Source of the DNA: JBCDBY01 sp039182715
GTDB lineage: Bacteria; Planctomycetota; PLA2
Assembly: GCA_039182715.1 (NCBI GenBank)
Contig: JBCDBY010000289.1
Location: 1 to 5,904 of the forward strand
Length of the DNA stretch: 5,904 nucleotides
Reading direction: 5' to 3'
Shown here: positions 1-5,904 of the stretch, in pieces
Position numbering within the stretch: position 1 is the first letter of the stretch
Layout: the number at the start of each line of letters is the position of its first letter
Notes under the pieces: generated by a model
The model's database searches: none
Told to the model about the DNA's origin: nothing
The model's input: the letters and a program-made list of their open reading frames with translations, nothing else
Translations under genes and position numbers: made by a program

Positions 1-10
1 AAGGATTCAG

Positions 11-80
11 CGCCGGGGGCCGGGAGCCGGGGGCGGGAGCGCGCAAGAGCCCCCGGCTCCCAGCCCCCGGCCCCCGGCCG
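11..80. repeat. GC-rich imperfect inverted repeat of GGGRGCY heptamers
   Basis: Two stems can be read directly. The inner stem is 13 bp and perfect (22-34 with 49-61), closed by a 14-nt loop (35-48). The outer stem is 10 bp (12-21 with 69-78), separated from the inner stem on the right side by a 7-nt bulge (62-68). Both arms are made of near-identical heptamers of the form GGGRGCY. Each strand carries four closely spaced G-runs: 15-19, 22-24, 29-33 and 35-37 on plus, and the complements of 71-75, 64-68, 59-61 and 50-54 on minus. The repeat lies 3 nt beyond the stop codon of the lpxH-like gene and could act as a transcript 3' end or RNA stabiliser. It is followed on the minus strand by GCTGAATCCTT, with no T-run, so it is not a textbook intrinsic terminator. 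It may instead be a dispersed REP-like intergenic element. Confidence 0.8.
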
Positions 81-81
81 A

Positions 82-804
82 TCAGCCCCAAACCTTCAGC
101 TCGAGGCGATCGCCCCGGCCTTCGAGGTAGCTCCCCTGCCGGCCCCACTCCCCCAGCGTGATGAACTCGCCTTCGCGCCCGCGCGGCAGCTCCACCTCGT
201 AGCGGGCCGCGCGGTGGACGTGGCCCGCGACGACCACGTCGTGGCCTTCGAGCAGATGGCTCCGCACGCGCCCGAAATTCACGGCGATCTCAAGCCGGCT
301 CTTGCGGGCCGTCTCGCGCTCGCTCAGGCGCCGATAGCCGCTGGAGAGAAAGGTTGTGAGGCCGAGGGGCAGCCGGCCGGCGGCGGCGCGCAGGGGGTCG
401 GAGCGCAGGACCGAACGCGCGCGGCCGTACGCCACGTCGCCGGTGCAGAGCAGATCGCCGTGGGTCAAGTACAGCCGTCGCCCGGCGCTCTCGATCGTCA
501 TCTCGTCGTCGAGCGTGCGACGCTCGCCACCCTCGACGATCGGGGCGTCGAAGTTGAAGTCGCGGTTCCCCGCGATGTAGTGCACCTCGATGCCCGCCGC
601 GCTCAGCGACCGGATCTTGTCGAGAATCGGCTGCACGTAGTCCAGTCGCTCCTGCTTGCGCCCGACCCAGAGATCGAAGATGTCGCCCAGCAGGAAGAAA
701 CGCGTCGCGTCCTGCGCGACGTGATCGCAAAAGGAGAGGAACAGCCGGGTGACGTGCGGTCGCTCGGCGGCGAGATGCACGTCCGACGCGAAGTAATCAA
801 CCAT
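82..804 (-). CDS. lpxH: UDP-2,3-diacylglucosamine pyrophosphatase (LpxH family)
   Basis: This is a 240-residue calcineurin-like metallophosphoesterase, the same length as E. coli LpxH. In that family the enzyme cleaves UDP-2,3-diacylglucosamine to lipid X and UMP at the cytoplasmic face of the inner membrane, an early step of lipid A synthesis. The metal-binding motifs are visible in order: SDVHL (D8, H10), GDIFD (D41), GNRDF (N80), HGD (H115, D117) and GHVHR (H195, H197). The block HGDLLCTGD followed by a basic, leucine-rich stretch (about 125-170) and then GHVHR matches the LpxH arrangement more closely than a generic phosphodiesterase. The ATG at 804 starts directly before the first beta strand and has only a weak Shine-Dalgarno, but it lies inside the end of the upstream regulator gene (8-nt overlap), which suggests translational coupling. 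The family call is firm. The exact substrate is inferred, since LpxH paralogues with other roles exist. Confidence 0.85.
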   Translation of the reverse strand: MVDYFASDVHLAAERPHVTRLFLSFCDHVAQDATRFFLLGDIFDLWVGRKQERLDYVQPILDKIRSLSAAGIEVHYIAGNRDFNFDAPIVEGGERRTLDDEMTIESAGRRLYLTHGDLLCTGDVAYGRARSVLRSDPLRAAAGRLPLGLTTFLSSGYRRLSERETARKSRLEIAVNFGRVRSHLLEGHDVVVAGHVHRAARYEVELPRGREGEFITLGEWGRQGSYLEGRGDRLELKVWG

Positions 805-2206
805 CGTCGTCGCGGATCTCGAGCTCGCGCATCTTCTCCCAGAGGTTCTTGCGGGAGATGCCGAGGATCTTCGCCGAGTTGGCGCGGTGCCCGCCGGTGT
901 GATCGAGCACGCGACGGATGTGGCGCGCCTCCGCCTCGCGCGTGACCTCCCGGAGCGTGCGCTCCACGGCGCCCTCGAAGGAGCTGTCGTCCTGCTTCGG
1001 CTTCGGTCCGGCGATGACGAGATGGTCGGTCAGCAGCTCGTCGCGGTCGCCCGCCATGGCGATGGCGCGCCGAACCGAGTTCTCCAGCTCGCGCACGTTG
1101 CCGGGCCAGTTGTGGCGCGCCAGCGCCTCCTTGGTCGGATCGCTCAGGCGGAACGAACGTCCCTTGCCGTACAGCCGCACGAAATGCTCGACGAGCAGCG
1201 GCACGTCCGACCGGCGCTCGCGCAGGGGCGGCAGGTGGATCGGGATGACGTTGATGCGGTGATAGAGGTCCTCGCGGAACTCGCCGTCCTCGACCGCGCC
1301 GCGCAGGTCGATCTTGGTGGCGACCACCACGCGCACGTCGAGGTCGATCGTCTTGACGCCGCCCAGCCGCTCCAGGTTGCGCTCCTGCAGCACGCGCAGC
1401 AGCTTCACCTGCGTCTCGATCGGCACGTCGTCGATGTCGTCGAGGAACAGGACGCCGCCGTTGGCGCGCTCGAACCGTCCCTGCTTCGTCGCGCGCGCGT
1501 CCGTGAACGCGCCCTTCTCGTGGCCGAAGATCTCATCCTCGAGAAGCGTCTGCGGAAAGCCGCTGCAGGAGAGCACCACAAAGGGCTGGTCCTTGCGCGG
1601 CGACAGCTCGTGAATGAGCTTGGCGATCATCTCCTTGCCGGTGCCCGTCTCGCCGTTGATGAGCACGTCCTCGTCCGAGTCCGCGATGGTGCGGACCAGA
1701 TCGAGCACGGTCCGCATCGACTCCGCCTCCCCGATGAGCTGGGAGCGCGCGTTGCGCAGTCCGACCTCGGACTCGAGCGTCTGGACCTTCGTCTCCAGCT
1801 TGCGGACGCGAGCCAGGTTGGCGACCAGCCGGACGATCTCGTCGTTCAGGAACGGCTTGCGCACGTAGTCGAAGGCGCCGTGACGAATCGCCTCGACCGC
1901 CGTCTCGATCGTCGCCTGCCCGGTGATCACGATCACCTCGATGCGCGGGTCCTGCGCCTTGGCGAGCTTGAGCAACTCGATGCCGTCCCGTCCCGGCATG
2001 CGGATATCGGTGATCAGGACGTCGAAGCGCGACCCGGTCAGCAGGTCGGCAGCGGTATCGCCGTCGTGGGCGATCGTGACCTCGTGCCCCGCGTCGGCCA
2101 GGTCGTCCCGCAGGGTGATCGCGATCGTCTTTTCGTCGTCCGCCAGCAGCACTCGCATGAAGGGAAAGACGATACCGGCGCCCCTCATGAGGCGCAAGCG
2201 CGACAC
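797..2206 (-). CDS. NtrC-class sigma-54 response regulator with atypical AAA+ core (EBP1)
   Basis: This 469-residue protein has three domains. The receiver (17-130) has D23/D24, phospho-acceptor D67, T95 and K117. The AAA+ sigma-54 activator domain (about 157-395) has Walker A GETGTGKE (185-192), arginine-finger candidates R311 and R317, and WPGNVREL (367-374). A Fis-type helix-turn-helix occupies about 429-464. Three positions depart from consensus. The sigma-54 loop GAFTGA reads GAFTDA (232-237). Walker B reads LFLDDI (253-258), with D257 replacing the catalytic-switch glutamate. S213 replaces the asparagine (PspF N64) that pairs with that glutamate. The usual ATN also reads ATK (296-298). 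I chose the GTG at 2206 because GGAGG lies 10 nt upstream. The ATG at 2158 (residue 17) starts exactly at the receiver but has no ribosome site. The gene overlaps lpxH by 8 nt and is divergent from a histidine kinase. Family and domains are certain. Whether it still activates sigma-54 is open. Confidence 0.93.
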   Translation of the reverse strand: MSRLRLMRGAGIVFPFMRVLLADDEKTIAITLRDDLADAGHEVTIAHDGDTAADLLTGSRFDVLITDIRMPGRDGIELLKLAKAQDPRIEVIVITGQATIETAVEAIRHGAFDYVRKPFLNDEIVRLVANLARVRKLETKVQTLESEVGLRNARSQLIGEAESMRTVLDLVRTIADSDEDVLINGETGTGKEMIAKLIHELSPRKDQPFVVLSCSGFPQTLLEDEIFGHEKGAFTDARATKQGRFERANGGVLFLDDIDDVPIETQVKLLRVLQERNLERLGGVKTIDLDVRVVVATKIDLRGAVEDGEFREDLYHRINVIPIHLPPLRERRSDVPLLVEHFVRLYGKGRSFRLSDPTKEALARHNWPGNVRELENSVRRAIAMAGDRDELLTDHLVIAGPKPKQDDSSFEGAVERTLREVTREAEARHIRRVLDHTGGHRANSAKILGISRKNLWEKMRELEIRDDDG

Positions 2207-2211
2207 GTCGA

Positions 2212-2232
2212 CCGAACCTCCGTTGCGTTCGG
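2212..2232 (-). promoter_or_regulatory. Short hairpin over the EBP1 ribosome-binding site
   Basis: On the minus transcript CCGAAC (2232-2227) pairs perfectly with GTTCGG (2217-2212), leaving a 9-nt loop at 2226-2218. Four bases of the GGAGG Shine-Dalgarno lie in the loop and the fifth is in the stem. The stem is only 6 bp, and in DNA this rich in GC such a match may be chance, so a regulatory role is only a possibility. Confidence 0.3.
2217..2221 (-). promoter_or_regulatory. Shine-Dalgarno GGAGG deciding the EBP1 start
   Basis: A perfect GGAGG (complement of CCTCC) stands 10 nt before the GTG at 2206. It is 28 nt from the ATG at 2188 and 58 nt from the ATG at 2158, too far for either. EBP2 has a GGGAG at the same 10-nt spacing, which supports this spacing as usable in the organism. 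Confidence 0.6.
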
Positions 2233-2275
2233 GGGATACGACTGTCCCGCCCCGATACGCCCGCGTTCACGAAAG

Positions 2276-2326
2276 TCGACGGCGGGGTCGAGCCGCCGTC
2301 CGTTCCGTCGATAAGCACGCGGAACG
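2276..2326 (+). promoter_or_regulatory. Competing hairpins in the putative kinase leader
   Basis: Three perfect stems can be drawn. Stem A is 8 bp (2278-2285 with 2293-2300, 7-nt loop). Stem C is 7 bp (2301-2307 with 2320-2326, 12-nt loop) and covers the GGAA just before the ATG at 2327. Stem B is 7 bp (2276-2282 with 2305-2311) and shares bases with both. A and C can form together side by side, while B excludes both and would free the start region. This is the geometry of a leader switch. It depends on the transcript starting upstream of 2276, which is unknown, and short stems are frequent at this GC content. Confidence 0.35.
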
Positions 2327-3414
2327 ATGAACAGGGGCAACAAGGACTCGATTCTGTTGGCCGTGATGGACGCCGAGCGCCGCGAGCGGCTGCGCGCGGT
2401 ACTCACGGAAGCGGGCCACGCGGTCCGGGCCGCCGATGCGCCCGAGGAAGCGGCTCGCTGCTTCCGGCGGGACTCGACGGTCTGCGCGGTCGTCGACGGC
2501 GCCCCCATGCTGGCGGCCCTGCAGACGGCCGACGGCGAGGGAGTCGTCGTGGTCTTCGGCGACGAGTCCGACCGGCTCGACCTTCTGCGTGCCGGCGCCT
2601 TCGGCGTCGCGCGGGACGAGGAAGAGCTCGAGGTCGTCACGGTGCGGGCGCTCGAGCACGGCCGCCTCTCGCGCGGCCACCGCGAGCTGCAGGCGCAGGT
2701 CGACATCAACGAGAAGCTCGCCATGATCGGGCGGCTCGCCAGCGGCGTGGCCCACGAACTCAACAACCCGCTCGACGGCGTCCGGCGATACCTGCGCATC
2801 ACGCAGGAGGGGCTCGGCGACGAGAGCGGCGAGCTGCAGGAGTACCTCGACCGCGCGCAGAGCGGCCTCTCGCGCATGGCGAGCATCGTCCGGCAGCTGC
2901 TCACCTTCTCGCGCAACGTCACCATCGAGAACGAGCGCGAGAACCTGCGCACGATGCTCGACGAGGTCGTCCGCACGCTCGCCCCGACGGGCAGCGCGGC
3001 TCCGACCGTCGATCTCGACAACCGCTATCTCGATATCCCGGTCCCGCGCGTGCTCTTCCAGGTCTTCGTGAACCTGCTGAAGAACGCGCTCGACGCCGTG
3101 GAGGCGCGCGGCTCGCGCGGTTCCGTGCGCATCGAGGTCGCGAGCGAACAGGACCAGGTGTTCGTGAACGTGCGCGACAACGGCGAGGGCATCGCGGACG
3201 AGGATCTTCGCCGCGTGTTCGAGCCCTTCTTCACCACCAAGGAGGTCGGCAAGGGCACCGGCCTCGGCCTGCCGATCAGCGCACGCATCGTCGAGCGCTG
3301 CGGCGGCAAGATTCGGATCGAAAGCACGCAGGGAGAAGGCACGACCGTGCGCATCACCCTGCCCATGCACGCGGCGACGCCGAGCGAGCGAAGCCTGCAG
3401 GGAGCGAACCAGGG

Positions 3415-3418
<4 letters not shown>
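2327..3418 (+). CDS. Soluble NtrB-like sensor histidine kinase with pseudo-receiver N-terminus
   Basis: The protein has 363 residues. The C-terminal half is a complete kinase: H-box AHELNNPL (142-149, phospho-acceptor H143), N-box NLLKNALDAV (249-258), G1 DNGEG (284-288), F-box FEPFFTTK (298-305) and G2 GKGTGLGL (308-315). No hydrophobic membrane segment or signal peptide is present, so it should be cytoplasmic. Residues 8-113 follow the alternating pattern of a receiver domain: ILLAVMD near the N-terminus, AVVDG (54-58) where the phospho-aspartate strand would be, VVVVFGD (73-79) for the fourth strand, and an RAGAFGV (88-94) match to the fifth. The conserved Thr and Lys-Pro are missing and the acidic pair is reduced. 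It is probably a non-phosphorylatable sensor or docking module. A charged helix (about 105-133) leads into the kinase core. The ATG at 2327 has a weak ribosome site. The stop overlaps the EBP2 start as ATGA, so the two are likely cognate partners. Confidence 0.92.
3400..3404 (+). promoter_or_regulatory. Shine-Dalgarno GGGAG for EBP2
   Basis: GGGAG lies inside the last codons of the kinase gene, 10 nt before the ATG at 3415. It supports this start, together with the ATGA stop-start overlap, and points to coupled translation of kinase and regulator. Confidence 0.5.
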
Positions 3419-4842
<1,424 letters not shown>

Positions 4843-4854
4843 GAACGTTCGACG
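4843..4854. other. Convergent 12-bp gap without a visible terminator
   Basis: EBP2 (plus) and the repeat protein (minus) end tail to tail with only 12 bp between their stop codons. The gap contains the 8-bp palindrome GAACGTTC (4843-4850), too short for a terminator hairpin, and no T-run on either strand. Transcripts from both sides may therefore run into each other's 3' ends, or stop by a Rho-type mechanism. Confidence 0.5.
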
Positions 4855-5904
4855 TCAGTCTTTCGGCTTGGGAATCGAAAGGATGTACCCGCTTCGGCGG
4901 GTGAACGTGATGGTCCCGCTGCCGCGGTTGCCGTCTCGATCTTCCGCGGACCAGTGGTACGTCCCTAGCGGGAGCGGAACGCGTCGCGGCGGCTTCTTCC
5001 CGCGCACGTCGAACATCAGGTCGCCCGCTTCACTGGTGATCCGGATGTGCGCCAGATCCCTGTTGTGGTCGTGGGCCATCACGCTCAAGTAGGCCGCGCG
5101 GACGATCTCGTAGTCGACGCCGAGCGCCCGCACCGTGTCGGGGATCTCCACGACGGGCGAGGTGGTCGGGGCGTAGAGCTCGAAGCGCTTGTGCTGGATC
5201 CGGACGAACCAGCGACCGGGCTGCAGATCGGTGGAACTGAAGCGTCCGTCGGGAGCGACCTGGGCGGGCGCCGAGACCGTGCCGTCGGTCCGCACGAAGC
5301 ACACGCTCAGTTTCTCCAGCTTGATCTCCCCTCCTCGCAAACGGCCGTCGATTCGAATGCCGCGACGGAGCTCGAAGCGTGCCGTGTGATCGCGATCCGC
5401 CATCTGCGCTCCGTATCCTTCAATGCGAAGCGGCTCGAATCCGGGTGCGTCGAGCTCCAGGTCCCATGCTCCCGCTTCGAACGGAGGGAAGCGGAACCGT
5501 CCCGGCCCCACGACGCGCGCGAGCAGGGACTGCGATCCGCGCCGGAGCCGGGCACTGAACGCGCGCAGGGGCTTCTTTCCTTCCTCGGACACGACCGTGC
5601 CGCGGAAGTTGCGCAACTGATCCGACTCGCGCTCCCGCAAGACGAGCTTGACGTCGCGATCGTTGGTGTTCGCCCGAGCGCCGGCGGCCGCGAGCGCCAC
5701 GTGGCCGTTCTCGGTCTCGTGGTAGCTGCGCGCGAAGACCCAGCATCCGCCGGCGGGCAGGTCGCGCGCCTCGAAGCGTCCGAGGGCGTCCGTCTCGACA
5801 CGACCGTAGTGCAACAGGGGAGGGAGCTCCTTGGTCGCGGGCTGGTCGATGTGCGCGTTTCCGAGCGCCTCCGCGAGCGGAACCGCGTCCGTGGTCAACT
5901 CGAT
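4855..5904 (-). CDS. Carboxypeptidase-regulatory-like beta-sandwich repeat protein, C-terminal part
   Basis: The visible part is 349 residues and the frame is still open at the right edge, so the N-terminus, and any signal peptide, lies outside the window. The TTG at 5898 is only an internal codon, not a supported start. Counting from that TTG, a recurring signature of the form GRF-x(n)-L-x-PG-x-W appears at about 40-53 (GRFEARDLPAGGCW), 133-145 (GRFRFPPFEAGAW) and 218-230 (GRFSSTDLQPGRW). A looser fourth copy lies at about 307-316 (VPLPLGTYHW). The spacing is roughly 85-93 residues, typical of tandem Ig-like carboxypeptidase-regulatory or Cna-B-like modules. Proteins of this kind are usually secreted or surface-exposed and often large. 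No catalytic motif is visible, so a structural or binding role is likely but unproven. There is no obvious functional link to the regulators next door. Confidence 0.75.
   Translation of the reverse strand: MELTTDAVPLAEALGNAHIDQPATKELPPLLHYGRVETDALGRFEARDLPAGGCWVFARSYHETENGHVALAAAGARANTNDRDVKLVLRERESDQLRNFRGTVVSEEGKKPLRAFSARLRRGSQSLLARVVGPGRFRFPPFEAGAWDLELDAPGFEPLRIEGYGAQMADRDHTARFELRRGIRIDGRLRGGEIKLEKLSVCFVRTDGTVSAPAQVAPDGRFSSTDLQPGRWFVRIQHKRFELYAPTTSPVVEIPDTVRALGVDYEIVRAAYLSVMAHDHNRDLAHIRITSEAGDLMFDVRGKKPPRRVPLPLGTYHWSAEDRDGNRGSGTITFTRRSGYILSIPKPKD

Larger units (their letters stand above)
2207..2326. promoter_or_regulatory. Divergent intergenic region between EBP1 and the kinase
   Basis: These 120 bp must hold the start signals for both divergent transcripts unless promoters lie inside the genes. 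I found no convincing sigma-70 -35/-10 pair and no sigma-54 GG-N10-GC element on either strand. What can be seen is a set of short symmetric elements: inverted repeats at 2212-2232, 2278-2300 and 2301-2326, a direct repeat of GATACG at 2235-2240 and 2254-2259 (19 bp start to start), and two GTCGAC palindromes at 2207-2212 and 2275-2280. A shared regulatory region is inferred from the gene arrangement, not from a recognised promoter. Confidence 0.6.

Noticed and set aside
12..78. Classical Rho-independent terminator for the lpxH operon
   Set aside because: The stem is strong enough, but the minus strand beyond it reads GCTGAATCCTT with no U-tract, and the bulged, heptameric build is unusual. 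It is listed as a repeat instead.
11..80. CRISPR-like or coding minisatellite reading of the heptamer repeats
   Set aside because: The units are contiguous 7-mers without unique spacers, and they lie outside any supported gene.
214..945. 243-codon plus-strand open frame opposite lpxH
   Set aside because: The minus strand has all LpxH metal-binding motifs. The plus translation ends in Arg- and Ser-rich low-complexity sequence and crosses the EBP1-lpxH junction.
887..2314. 475-codon open frame on the plus strand opposite EBP1
   Set aside because: Its translation is rich in Arg, Leu, Ala, Asp and His without domain motifs. It is what the antisense of a GC-rich AAA+ gene yields, and the minus strand there encodes a complete, motif-verified regulator.
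2207..2326. Sigma-54 promoter expected for autoregulation in the divergent region
   Set aside because: No TGGC-type -24 element is correctly spaced from a TTGC-type -12 element on either strand. The TTGC at 2223-2226 has no GG at the required distance.
2267..3370. 367-codon open frame on the minus strand opposite the kinase
   Set aside because: It is antisense to a kinase with all catalytic boxes present, and it shows no domain and no ribosome site that would favour it.
4860..4881. Hairpin CTTTCG/CGAAAG as terminator for EBP2
   Set aside because: A 6-bp stem with a 10-nt loop and no T-run, lying inside the coding end of the minus-strand gene. It is too weak to support.

Overview
The window is about 6 kb of GC-rich, densely coding bacterial DNA. 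It carries four genes in two divergent pairs, plus a fifth gene that enters from the right edge. A lipid A-type pyrophosphatase (LpxH family) and two sigma-54 activators (NtrC class) indicate a Gram-negative, outer-membrane-bearing bacterium. The style of the sequence (high GC, several enhancer-binding proteins, a large protein of repeated carboxypeptidase-regulatory-like beta-sandwich modules) would suit a myxobacterium, planctomycete, acidobacterium or an uncultured relative. The window contains no marker that settles the phylum.

Layout, left to right. Positions 11-80 hold a very GC-rich imperfect inverted repeat built from GGGRGCY heptamers, directly behind the stop codon of the first gene. 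Two minus-strand genes follow in a probable operon: an NtrC-class response regulator (797-2206, called EBP1 here) and an lpxH-like gene (82-804), which overlap by 8 nt. A 120-bp divergent intergenic region (2207-2326) separates them from a plus-strand pair: a soluble NtrB-like histidine kinase with a degenerate receiver-like N-terminus (2327-3418) and a canonical NtrC-class response regulator (3415-4842, EBP2), joined by an ATGA overlap. After a 12-bp convergent gap comes the C-terminal part of a beta-sandwich repeat protein (4855-5904, minus), which is open at the window edge.

How the genes may work together. The kinase and EBP2 look like a standard cytoplasmic two-component pair. EBP1 has a complete receiver domain but no adjacent kinase of its own, so the same kinase could feed both regulators (inference). 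EBP2 has the usual sigma-54 activator residues. EBP1 departs from consensus at three linked places: the GAFTGA loop reads GAFTDA, the Walker B DE reads DD, and the asparagine that pairs with that glutamate in PspF is serine. Its ATPase cycle or its sigma-54 contact is therefore probably altered. EBP1 is translationally coupled to lpxH, so this unusual regulator may be tied to outer-membrane lipid A metabolism. The divergent region contains short hairpins over or next to the start sites of both transcripts, including two mutually exclusive folds upstream of the kinase.
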